Below, one piece after another: positions 54,482 through 62,528 of a stretch of 64,000 bases of DNA. The DNA comes from Magnetococcales bacterium (GTDB taxonomy: Bacteria > Pseudomonadota > Magnetococcia > Magnetococcales > UBA8363). The notes under the pieces are model-generated. The model saw only the letters and a list, made by a program, of their open reading frames with translations, did no database searches and had not been told where the DNA came from. The first letter of the stretch is position 1. The number at the start of each line of letters is the position of its first letter. Where the stretch lies: contig JADFYU010000008.1 in the NCBI GenBank assembly GCA_015232865.1, forward strand, positions 1 through 64,000, in the 5' to 3' direction. The position numbers were made by a program, and so were the translations under genes.

Positions 54482-54583
54482 CCTGCATTCAGCAGTTGAA
54501 CAGGTGTGGCAGGTGGAAGATGTGGTTTGCATGGTGAATCAAGAGGTTGGGCCATGTGCATCCGTTCAACTGCCGAATTTGGA
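54482..54583. repeat. Dispersed palindrome, diverged full copy
   Basis: Left end CCTGCATTCAGCAGTTG and right end CAACTGCCGAATTTGG are imperfect inverted repeats. The middle keeps GGTGAATCAAGAGGTTG exactly as in the 57431 copy. GAAC/GTTC pairs continue the stem. It lies between the convergent znuB and SPOR-lipoprotein genes and may serve as a terminator-like hairpin. Confidence 0.75.
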
Positions 54584-54643
54584 AGATGATCTTTTAAAAC
54601 GGCTGATGGAGTGGCGATCTCTCCGACAACCAGACATGCGTTT

Positions 54644-56845
54644 TCAACTCGGTTTATTCCAGGAGATTGGTGTAATAAAAGCCGGTTTTTTTTCGTGGAT
54701 TTTATAATAATCCTGAGCCAATTTTGCCTGTGCAGAGTCCGAGTAGAGGCCAATCCAGATCCGATGAAACCGTTTTCCACTGTAATCCTCCGACTCCCAA
54801 ATTACGGGGGAGTAGCCTTTGTTTGCAAGCTCTTCGACCAAATTCTCGGAAGAATCATTTTTGTAGAGCGCGGCCACCTGAACCGCATAACGCCAAGATC
54901 CCATGGAAGCCAGATCATTTTTAAAGAGCGACATCTCACGGTTCTCAGGCAAAACCGAACCAACCGATACCGGCTCTTGGTCCGCCTTTTCTCCGGTTAA
55001 TGAAAGTTGAGCCTGGGGCTGTTTCTCCGGTTGAGCATGTTTTGTTGTCTCCAGAGCCTGCCGTAACGGAGGTCTCTTATCCTGCTTGGCTGTTTTGGCA
55101 TACCTTGCCGGTTCCATCGCTTCTCGTATCTTTCGTACAATCGTCCCCTCATCCGGCTCTACCGGCTGCTCGACGCTCTGATGATGCGTCGAATATTTAA
55201 CCGAATAGATGGGAATCTCCTGCTGTCCGAATTGAGAGGCGATCTCTTCGAACTCCTGTTTAATCTCCTGGGAAGATTGAAAAACCGAGTCGGTTTGGTC
55301 TGCGCCATACAACCTCCGGTCAACGCGACCGATGCCGGTAATCTGTTGCAGATCGATCATATCCTCTGAGATGGGCTGAATCAGCTCCGCCATCCCTATT
55401 GCCGATGGCTCCTGCTCGGAATCCACGGCACCCATCTCCGGCGTATTCAACGGCCCTGAAGGTGAAAGAATCGCCAGGGTCGTCTGTTCATTATCCCACT
55501 GTTGTTGATTGTATTGTATCATCTGGGTCAACTGGGATACGGTCAATTTTTTAATATTTTTTTCGGGAAAAGGGATAAAACCAATCGAGCTTTGCAGTCG
55601 ATTCAAAGCATTATGCACCTGTCCCTGAAGATTATACCGCTTCGTGAGGCCGGCAATCTGCGAAACGGCCTCACGAAGCACGGGCTCTTTGGCAATCCCC
55701 TCGCCAATTGAGAAGCTCTTTTTATGTGCTTGCCAACGGGATTGAACCAACAACAGATCGGTGTATGCCAGATGAACCTGGCCCAACACCGCAACCGATA
55801 TCACTTTTTGTCTCTCTTGCTGTTCTTTTTCAATCTCGAACGGTTGCCCTTGATCGCCATCTTGTATTGTCAATTCATCCAACAAACGAGAGAGCCGGGT
55901 TCCAAACAGTTCCCACTTTCTGCTAACCACAGAATGATCCTGTTCAAGCTGCGGGCTGGAATCCAACTCCAAATTGGACAGATGGGTTTGCAGGGCTTGC
56001 CTGGCTTCAGAAATTGGCGTCGGCTCCACACCGGCTGAGTTGAGTTCGGTCCGCAGAAAAAGTGCCATCTGTTCCATCTGCGACAGCGTCAAGGTTTTAT
56101 TTGTCTTCATTTTCTCTGTTTCAAGCTCCGAGAGCACCAGGGAGCCGGGTTCATTCAAGCCGATCAATTCGGTCAAATTTTTTAAATCCGCCTGAAAGGA
56201 TGAACGTAACTTTTCCAAATACCGAATGGTCTCCAACGGATTGTTCTCAACGGAAGAGTCTCTCTCATTGCTCTCAGCCTGCGCAATATTCTCGGCTTTT
56301 TTCAGCAGCACTTCGATCTGTTCCAACCCCTTTTGCGCCGCGACACCTTTCCAGTACTGAGTTCGGGCCTCTTGCATCAAAAAACCTGCAATGGTTTGGC
56401 GAATTTCAGACCAATCCCGTTCCTGGCTCCCGGCTGTCTGGCCATAACGGCTATCCACAATCGAATCCAGGTGGTTCCAAGCGGTCTCCAATGGCGTGTG
56501 GGGAGGAATGGACCGGTAAAAACTGGTAATGGAGTCCGACCAGACCTTTTCCGTCAATCCACCGGCCTTTTTGTAGTCCTGCAACGATCTTTCAACCCGT
56601 TCAATCTGCTGTTCCAGATTCAATTTGACCGCTCTGGCCATCACCTCATCCAAAGTAACCCGAGACGAGCGGAGATTCTTGGCGTCAAGGAGCGTTTCGT
56701 TCCCATTTTTTTTGCTGATGGCGCTATTCCCGGCAACACCGGACAATTGCTGTATGGTACAACCGGCAACCAAAAGAGACGCAACGATTCCTGTAGATAC
56801 GATAGATAATCTCCGGGATCTGTTTACTCTGTTCTCCTGACTCAT
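54644..56845 (-). CDS. Lipoprotein with TolC/OEP-like helices and C-terminal SPOR domain
   Basis: The 733-residue protein begins with a lipobox, LLVAGC, so it is a lipoprotein with Cys28 as the likely acylated residue. The long body is mostly alpha-helical with outer-membrane-efflux-like segments (VTLDEVMARAVKLNLEQQIERVERSLQDYKKAG, QIAGLTKRYNLQGQVHNALNRLQ). The last 75 residues form a SPOR domain (WRYAVQVAALYKNDSSENLVEELANKGYSPVIWESEDYSGKRFHRIWIGLYSDSAQAKLAQDYYK), which binds denuded peptidoglycan at division sites. Combining both types is unusual. No partner pump genes are nearby. The start has AGGAA seven bases upstream. Confidence 0.7.
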   Translation of the reverse strand: MSQENRVNRSRRLSIVSTGIVASLLVAGCTIQQLSGVAGNSAISKKNGNETLLDAKNLRSSRVTLDEVMARAVKLNLEQQIERVERSLQDYKKAGGLTEKVWSDSITSFYRSIPPHTPLETAWNHLDSIVDSRYGQTAGSQERDWSEIRQTIAGFLMQEARTQYWKGVAAQKGLEQIEVLLKKAENIAQAESNERDSSVENNPLETIRYLEKLRSSFQADLKNLTELIGLNEPGSLVLSELETEKMKTNKTLTLSQMEQMALFLRTELNSAGVEPTPISEARQALQTHLSNLELDSSPQLEQDHSVVSRKWELFGTRLSRLLDELTIQDGDQGQPFEIEKEQQERQKVISVAVLGQVHLAYTDLLLVQSRWQAHKKSFSIGEGIAKEPVLREAVSQIAGLTKRYNLQGQVHNALNRLQSSIGFIPFPEKNIKKLTVSQLTQMIQYNQQQWDNEQTTLAILSPSGPLNTPEMGAVDSEQEPSAIGMAELIQPISEDMIDLQQITGIGRVDRRLYGADQTDSVFQSSQEIKQEFEEIASQFGQQEIPIYSVKYSTHHQSVEQPVEPDEGTIVRKIREAMEPARYAKTAKQDKRPPLRQALETTKHAQPEKQPQAQLSLTGEKADQEPVSVGSVLPENREMSLFKNDLASMGSWRYAVQVAALYKNDSSENLVEELANKGYSPVIWESEDYSGKRFHRIWIGLYSDSAQAKLAQDYYKIHEKKPAFITPISWNKPS

Positions 56846-57280
56846 GGCAAATTCCTGTTACCTTTTCATTATTAAAAACTCTTCATGACTGCTCATCCAC
56901 TCTGCATCTCCCATGCCCGTCAAACAAATAACATTTCACAGCTGTTTTATTTGTCGTAACAATTTAAAATCAATTGGATTTTTATTTTATTTCTGGGTTT
57001 CGCATCGTAAAAGAAAATGCTAAAAAAGGATGATATAACAGCTGGAATTGGAGGGAAGGAAATAAATACCCGGCAGAAATGGGAAAGGTTAGAACTTTTT
57101 TCCCTCTTGGCGAGACGGAAAAAAAATTTTGGAAAAAAGAGCCTGTAAACAGTGCAGGCACCATCGCCGGAACCGAGGCGGGTAAAAAAATCTGAATTTT
57201 GGAAAACAAGGCGCTCAAAAAACAATTTTTTTAAATCCTGTCGGTAAAACACCTGATTTACACAACATTAACCAGATATT
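56846..57280. other. AT-rich intergenic region
   Basis: No supported gene, RNA or terminator is evident in these 435 bases upstream of the SPOR lipoprotein. A 101-codon minus-strand frame is Phe/Ser-rich low-complexity and lacks family traits. Confidence 0.4.
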
Positions 57281-57412
57281 TTACCCGACACGATTCGGGC
57301 GATATGGGTGGGGACAATTCTCCCGACATTCACGGGTTCCGTTATACAGCGGTTGATCATTCTCCAAAGCAACGTTGCGAATGGTTTGAATATCGTAGGT
57401 TGATGCCGTCAT
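57281..57412 (-). CDS. Candidate small protein, 43 aa
   Basis: An ATG at 57412 preceded by AGGAAGAGCC opens a 43-codon frame whose product starts MTASTYDIQTIRNVALEND and ends with ECRENCPHPYRPNRVG. It is hydrophilic, has two Cys spaced by three residues, and lacks any signal. I find no family resemblance. The initiation site is good and it ends at a TAA in AT-rich sequence. It is too short to judge by codon use alone, so treat it as provisional. A dispersed palindrome starts 18 bases from its start codon. Confidence 0.4.
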   Translation of the reverse strand: MTASTYDIQTIRNVALENDQPLYNGTRECRENCPHPYRPNRVG

Positions 57413-57430
57413 CGGCTCTTCCTAATTTAT

Positions 57431-57593
57431 CCTAGATCCGGCAGTTGGAAGTGCGTAAGCGGTGCAACATATTGGTTTATCTGGTGAACTAGAAAAAATC
57501 GAAGTCACCTTATTGGTGATGAGACTTTTTTCTAGTTTGCCAGGTGAATCAAGAGGTTGTGCCGATTGCGTGCGTACAACTGCCGGATCTAGG
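57431..57593. repeat. Dispersed palindrome, longest copy
   Basis: 163 bases begin CCTAGATCCGGCAGTTG and end with its exact reverse complement (17 bp). The next 46 bases of each arm pair at most positions. Of 15 non-Watson-Crick positions, 10 are G-U pairs if the plus strand is transcribed. The apex adds A6/T6 and GTCACC/GGTGAT segments. No open frame spans it, so it looks like a non-autonomous mobile repeat (MITE/BIME-like). Confidence 0.85.
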
Positions 57594-57653
57594 TTTAAAC
57601 AGCAGACAAACCTGAATCCGGCATATTCCGGACAGTAAATTTTTTCCACACCC

Positions 57654-59390
57654 CTAACTCGTGCCCTCTTCACCCAGAGAGATGCAGACTTGATTTCGGC
57701 CCCGCTCTTTAGCCCGATAGAGCGCATTATCGGCCAGTTTCAACAGCTGTTCCGGGCTTTTGGTGCCGGAGAGGGGGTAGATGGCAACACCGATGCTGAT
57801 GGTGACCTGTAATCCATCCACCCGCATGGCCTCAATCTTCTCCCTCAACCGCTCAGCCGCCACTTCGACCCCTTCTTCACCGGTGCTGGGCAGGACCGCA
57901 CAGAACTCCTCCCCTCCATAACGACAGGGGTGATCAATATCCCGGAAATGGCTGTTCATCACTTTGCCTATGGCTTGAAGAACCCGATCCCCCTGATCAT
58001 GGCCGTGGGTATCGTTGAATTTTTTAAAGTGGTCCACATCAAAAAGCAGCAGTCCCAAAACCAAATCATATCGGCGGGCCCGACGGAACTCTTCATCCAA
58101 GACAATATCAAATCGACGTCGATTAAAAAGGCCGGTCAACGCATCGGTATTGGAGAGATGTCGCAACTCATTTTCCAGTTTTTTCTCTTGGGTCACATCC
58201 CGGATCAAAGCGGCCGAACCGACGACTTCCTGAGAGGCGGAATAGATGGTTGTGGCTTGAATCTGCAACATTCGTCCATTGAAGACGATGATATCCGGGA
58301 CCGGGGAGGAGGTTCCTTTGGCCATAATCGCTTTCAGATGTTCGGGATCATTCAAAATATTGACAAATCCCTCCTGGCAGATCGTGTCCATATCCTTACC
58401 CAGAAGCCGCTCGGCCGCCGGATTGACCAGAACCACCTGTTCGGTACGGTCGGTTACGACGATCCCCTCTTTGGCACTGAGAATAATGGTAGTCAGTTTG
58501 TCCCGTTCGCTCTGTAATCCGTTATGGGTCTTGGCCAACTCCTGGCTCATGATGTTGAAACAACTGGCCATCAGCCTGAATTCACAACAACCATTCTCAT
58601 GAGCTTGCTGATGAATCTCTCCCTCTGTCATTCTTTGCATGGCTCGGCTTAGCTGTTCGATGGGACGAACAACAAACCGATGAATTTTCCAGAAAACAAT
58701 GGATAGGATAAAAACCAACACCGTTATCTGGATGGTGACGATCTGCTTGCGCATGGCCCGGATCTCTTCGTGGGCTTTCTGCATGGAGGTGGTGATCTCC
58801 AGAACCCCACGGACCTTATGGTCCTCTCCATGGCAAAGGGTACAACTCTCCCCATTGGGAATGGGATAAAAGACAGACAGCAAAGATTCTCCTGTTTTTT
58901 CATCGATACTGGAGTGGGTTTGGCTCTCACCACTCTCAACCGCTTTTAAAATGCTGGCCAGTTCGGTTGGTGTTGTTGGCTCCGATGGCAACTCCTGGGT
59001 GCGAGGGGAGTATTGTTCTCCGCCCATCAGTTGGTTGACCTCGGCAATGGTCTTGTTGTCCTTGAACGCCTCCAAACCATTTTTTCTGAGAATGCGCATT
59101 TGGCGCAACCCCTTGACCTGTTGAATATCCTCCACATAGCTCTCGGCGATTTCAGCCGAGCCACTCTGCATGATGGTATTCAGGCCGCTTCCGACCGATT
59201 GGGTCAGAATGTTCAGGCTTCTTACATGTTGCAAAAGAATACTGCGCTCCTGGTATTGGGTAAAATAGAGGGTAACGCCCACCGTACCCGCCAAAAAAGT
59301 AATACCGACCAAAACCAGTATCCGACTACCGATTTTATCAAAAAAACCGATTTTTCCTGAAAATTCCGACAATTCTTGACGCGTATCCAT
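57654..59390 (-). CDS. Membrane diguanylate cyclase with periplasmic CxxCH motif
   Basis: The 578-residue inner-membrane protein has a first helix (SRILVLVGITFLAGTVGVTLYF), then a periplasmic region of about 170 residues with CTLCH at residues 183-187, a c-type heme attachment motif, in YPIPNGESCTLCHGEDHKVRGVLEI. A second helix follows (IVTIQITVLVFILSIVFWKI), then HAMP, a PAS domain (IILSAKEGIVVTDRTEQVVLVNPAAERLLGKD) and GGDEF with GGEEF at 492-496. An RxxD inhibitory site (RDID) lies five residues before it. Heme-based sensing of redox, gas or oxygen controlling c-di-GMP is a fair inference. Stands alone, divergent from the next gene. Confidence 0.9.
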   Translation of the reverse strand: MDTRQELSEFSGKIGFFDKIGSRILVLVGITFLAGTVGVTLYFTQYQERSILLQHVRSLNILTQSVGSGLNTIMQSGSAEIAESYVEDIQQVKGLRQMRILRKNGLEAFKDNKTIAEVNQLMGGEQYSPRTQELPSEPTTPTELASILKAVESGESQTHSSIDEKTGESLLSVFYPIPNGESCTLCHGEDHKVRGVLEITTSMQKAHEEIRAMRKQIVTIQITVLVFILSIVFWKIHRFVVRPIEQLSRAMQRMTEGEIHQQAHENGCCEFRLMASCFNIMSQELAKTHNGLQSERDKLTTIILSAKEGIVVTDRTEQVVLVNPAAERLLGKDMDTICQEGFVNILNDPEHLKAIMAKGTSSPVPDIIVFNGRMLQIQATTIYSASQEVVGSAALIRDVTQEKKLENELRHLSNTDALTGLFNRRRFDIVLDEEFRRARRYDLVLGLLLFDVDHFKKFNDTHGHDQGDRVLQAIGKVMNSHFRDIDHPCRYGGEEFCAVLPSTGEEGVEVAAERLREKIEAMRVDGLQVTISIGVAIYPLSGTKSPEQLLKLADNALYRAKERGRNQVCISLGEEGTS

Positions 59391-59513
59391 TTATCCCCAC
59401 TATCCCAGTTTCTTTCTTTGCCCGAACACCGATAATTCGCTAACATAGAGTCGGATAGGATACACCAATCTTCCATCATCCTTCAATGTCAGACCAAAAA
59501 AATCGGGTAATAG

Positions 59514-60062
59514 ATGACGCGCTTCCGTTTGAAAAAACAGCTTTTGCTTTTCAGCCTGCTCTTTTCGTCATTCATGTTCTCGCTGACGGTGGCAAAGGCT
59601 CAGGGGGAACCGCCGATGCCTAGCCGGGAAGATTGTGCTCATGTTCTCCGTCTGGCCGCTCTTCTACCGCCCCATATTACGGCTTATCATAGCATGGATG
59701 GTTTAGGGCAGGTGGAGAACATTCATCAGGATCTGGACCGAACTCTCGCCTATCTTCTCGGGGAGAACCCGGACCAGCTTGGCTGGTGGGAGATTGATTT
59801 TGATGAAATTACCGTCGAATGCCAGCTCTCTTGGCGAAAACAGAAGATCGACCTTTTTCGGACCATTCAACACAGAGTATCCAACCTGGTGTCCGGTCTG
59901 GCCACCTTCCGGCACCAGATTCCCTCGATGTCTACCGTGGAAGCGACTCAATGGCTCGGAGAGGGAATTCCGGCTGAGAAGGTTGCATACTGGAAGAATC
60001 GGGGAATGACGCCCTTGACCGCTCGGTTGGAGCGGGAAAAATCCGACATTCGAGCCAAATGA
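59514..60062 (+). CDS. Hypothetical secreted protein
   Basis: I do not recognise this 182-residue protein. It has a clear signal peptide, KKQLLLFSLLFSSFMFSLTVAKAQG, with likely cleavage after AKA or AQG. The mature part is helical and has two Cys, C41 (REDCAHVLRLA) and a later Cys in VECQLSW, that could form one disulphide. Conserved-looking segments are ENPDQLGWWEIDFDEI and AEKVAYWKNRGM. The gene diverges from the heme-motif diguanylate cyclase and is followed by mlaC on the opposite strand. Confidence 0.65.
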   Translation: MTRFRLKKQLLLFSLLFSSFMFSLTVAKAQGEPPMPSREDCAHVLRLAALLPPHITAYHSMDGLGQVENIHQDLDRTLAYLLGENPDQLGWWEIDFDEITVECQLSWRKQKIDLFRTIQHRVSNLVSGLATFRHQIPSMSTVEATQWLGEGIPAEKVAYWKNRGMTPLTARLEREKSDIRAK

Positions 60063-60161
60063 CCCTTGAATTGGTCTGAATCCACATTGACGGGATGAAT
60101 AAAAAAAAAGAGGCAGTCGGGGCAACAGACCTTAAGCTTGATCGGTTGAGAACCTCAAAGA

Positions 60162-60788
60162 CTACTCGGATACTTTCGCCTCCAGTTTGGCAAACATACC
60201 ATCGATATCCGGCTCTCTATCCCGCAGGAGTTGTTTAAATTGCGCCCGATAGTTGGCGATGACGCTCACCCCCTCGATAATGACATCAAAGACCCTCCAC
60301 TGCTCGCCATCTCGGCCAAGGCGATAGGACATATCATATTTTTGACCTTTGGAGAGGATGATACTGTCGATTCGCACGACGTCTTCGGACAACTCGACCT
60401 CTTTGACAAAATTGACCTGCTCTCCCTGATACCGCTCAATCATCCCCAGATAGGTTTTTTCAAGAAGTTTTTTGAACAATACGGTAAAACGGGCCTGCTG
60501 TTCGGGCGAGAATTTGCGCCACTTTCGCCCCACGGAGCCAGAGGCCATTCTATCGAAGTCGAATTGAGGATAAAGCACCTCTCTCAATTTCTCCCGCCTT
60601 TGCTCCGATTTATCTTCGCCCTGCAGCTCCGGCTCCAGCAAAACCGAGATGGCCTGATTGATGGAGGACTCCAATGACGTCAGGCGGGCGGACACCTCTT
60701 CGGCTCGGACATCGTTACCAGTGATGAATGAAAACAGGGCCACGGCACAAAAGGATAAAACCAACGGCAAAGATTTAAACCTACTCAT
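60162..60788 (-). CDS. mlaC: Phospholipid-binding periplasmic protein MlaC
   Basis: MlaC ferries phospholipid between the outer-membrane MlaA complex and the inner-membrane MlaFEDB. The 208-residue product has a signal peptide (LPLVLSFCAVALFSFITGNDVRA) and the MlaC/Ttg2D fold: REVLYPQFDFDRMASGSVGRKWRKFSPEQQARFTVLFKKLLEKTY, then YRLGRDGEQWRVFDVIIEGVSVIANYRAQF. Start: ATG at 60788, nine bases after GAGG; a GTG at 60797 is also possible. It is the last gene of mlaE-F-D-C, 193 bases behind mlaD; a hairpin lies in that gap. Confidence 0.92.
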   Translation of the reverse strand: MSRFKSLPLVLSFCAVALFSFITGNDVRAEEVSARLTSLESSINQAISVLLEPELQGEDKSEQRREKLREVLYPQFDFDRMASGSVGRKWRKFSPEQQARFTVLFKKLLEKTYLGMIERYQGEQVNFVKEVELSEDVVRIDSIILSKGQKYDMSYRLGRDGEQWRVFDVIIEGVSVIANYRAQFKQLLRDREPDIDGMFAKLEAKVSE

Positions 60789-60819
60789 AAAAATCACACC
60801 TCAAAAGGAGCGTATTATC

Positions 60820-60849
60820 TTAAACCTGAATTGGTGAAGTCAGGTTTAA
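60820..60849. other. Hairpin between mlaD and mlaC
   Basis: TTAAACCTGA and TCAGGTTTAA form a perfect 10-bp stem with a 10-base loop. No T-run follows on the mla strand. It may be a processing or attenuation site that sets mlaC apart from mlaEFD. The flanking AATTCGGCAACGG recalls the dispersed repeat terminus, but the similarity is too short to count. Confidence 0.5.
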
Positions 60850-60990
60850 TTCGGCAACGGTCGCACATCATTGAAATAACCGTTTGATTAAAAAAACTCA
60901 GCACCATCCGGCTGGTTTCGATTTTTCCTGTTGCACCTGACCAACCAACATGTCGCACTATTTCGTACGTCCACCCAGCCAAATCAAGGA

Positions 60991-61440
60991 TTATTCGATG
61001 GCACCATGAACAAACTGGCTGATCAACTCTTCAAAATTGATCGCCGGCTCCGTCTCTACGATAGACTCGTCAGCCTTCAGGATGGTATCTGAACTACCGG
61101 GGCTGATGGCAATATAACGCTCGCCGATCAACCCTTTTGTACGAATGGAAGCGATCGCATCCTGTTGAATGGGTACATCCGGGCGGATCTTCATCTGAAC
61201 TTTGGCTTCAAAATCTTGTTTATCAAGAAAAATTTCTGACACCCGCCCGACTTCCACACCGGCAATCTCAACAGGAGCACCCGATTTTAAACCGGAAATA
61301 GAGGTAAATTGAGCATAGAGCGGTATGTTATCGCTGCCAATCATCTCCATTCGGGCCAACTTGACGGACAACCAACCCAAGGCCAACAAGCCACCGATGA
61401 CAAAGAGCCCCACTGAGATTTCTAATTTGGCACTTCTCAT
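60991..61440 (-). CDS. mlaD: MlaD-type MCE-domain protein
   Basis: MlaD forms a hexameric ring on the inner-membrane complex and binds lipid. The 149-residue protein has an N-terminal membrane helix (ISVGLFVIGGLLALGWLSVKL) and one MCE domain (PLYAQFTSISGLKSGAPVEIAGVEVGRVSEIFLD, then GLIGERYIAISPGS). This is the usual length of MlaD. It follows mlaF by 68 bases. Confidence 0.93.
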   Translation of the reverse strand: MRSAKLEISVGLFVIGGLLALGWLSVKLARMEMIGSDNIPLYAQFTSISGLKSGAPVEIAGVEVGRVSEIFLDKQDFEAKVQMKIRPDVPIQQDAIASIRTKGLIGERYIAISPGSSDTILKADESIVETEPAINFEELISQFVHGAIE

Positions 61441-61508
61441 TCGTACTCTCTACCCCCTTTTAGCCATTTTTTCAAGTATACAGCAAAACAGTTATCGAAT
61501 CTTACAAT

Positions 61509-62528
61509 CTATAGAAACTGAATCGGGCCGTCCAGGTCACCATTGATGAATTGACGAATAACCGGATCTCGGGAATTTTTGATATCCAGAGAGGGACCGG
61601 CAGCCCGAACCTTGCCCTGATGGAGGACGATGACGTGATGGCACCAATCGAAGATTGCCGGAATCGCATGGCTGATAATCACCATGGTATAACGGGTACG
61701 CATAAAGGTGTCGCAAATCAGATAGTGGATAGCCTTTTCGATGATCGGGTCCAACCCGGCCGTCGGCTCGTCCAACAAGATGATATCCGGCCGGATGACC
61801 AACGCCCGTGCCAACGCTGCCCGCTTCTGCATGCCACCACTCAATTCGTCAGGGAATTTTTCCTCCATTCCGCCCAGATTGACATCCTTGAGCGAGCGCA
61901 TCACCCGTTCGTGAATTTCGGTCTCCCCCAGATTGGTGGTCTCCCGCAGGGGAAAGGCGACGTTATCGAAAAGATTCAGAGAATCAAACAGTGCCCCCCC
62001 CTGAAACAACAGACTGAACCGCTTGCGAATGGTGTTGAGCTGTTTACTGCCGATGCCACCCAACTCATGACCATCCACCCACACCTCACCTTGATCCGGT
62101 TTCATCAGTCCGACCATGTGTTTCAGGGTAACGCTTTTGCCGCCGCCGCTGATGCCGATGATGGCGGTGATTTTGTGGGCTGGAATTTCCAGATCCAAAC
62201 CATCCAACACCCGCCTGTCATCAAAGGATTTTATCACCCCTTTAAGACTGATTTTCACCGGCAGGTCGGTCTGAAGTTGATGGGCAACCTGTTCTCTGGT
62301 GAACTGCTGAAGAAGACAGTTGAGCAGTTCAGATTGGGTAATCATCCCTTTTTCGACCAAGGTTCGGCCAATCAGATACTCCTCCTGATTGTTTTTCCGA
62401 CACTCCTTGAGCGTCTTGTCCAGTTGGGATTGGGTAATGCACCCATTCTCCACCAACCGTTTTCCGACCGGAAGCGGAGCGGGTTTGGCAGAGAGGGTTG
62501 GGAACTGACTGTTATTCATGTTAGACAC
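61509..62528 (-). CDS. mlaF: MlaF ATPase fused to an N-terminal GspE_N/MshEN-like domain
   Basis: The C-terminal 240 residues are the MlaF ABC ATPase: Walker A GISGGGKSVT, LFQGGALFDSLNLFDNV, signature LSGGMQKRAALARALV, Walker B IILLDEPTAGLDPI and H-loop VIISHAIPAIF. MlaF is normally about 270 residues. Here the first 85 residues add two repeats of the type II secretion ATPase N-terminal motif: PVGKRLVENGCITQSQLDKTL and IGRTLVEKGMITQSELLNCLLQQ. Some such (MshEN) domains bind c-di-GMP. Start is GTG at 62528 next to the mlaE stop, or ATG at 62519. Confidence 0.92.
   Translation of the reverse strand: MSNMNNSQFPTLSAKPAPLPVGKRLVENGCITQSQLDKTLKECRKNNQEEYLIGRTLVEKGMITQSELLNCLLQQFTREQVAHQLQTDLPVKISLKGVIKSFDDRRVLDGLDLEIPAHKITAIIGISGGGKSVTLKHMVGLMKPDQGEVWVDGHELGGIGSKQLNTIRKRFSLLFQGGALFDSLNLFDNVAFPLRETTNLGETEIHERVMRSLKDVNLGGMEEKFPDELSGGMQKRAALARALVIRPDIILLDEPTAGLDPIIEKAIHYLICDTFMRTRYTMVIISHAIPAIFDWCHHVIVLHQGKVRAAGPSLDIKNSRDPVIRQFINGDLDGPIQFL

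Noticed and set aside
56947..57252. 101-codon Phe/Ser-rich minus-strand frame
   Set aside because: Low-complexity AT-rich sequence, no ribosome site, no family traits.
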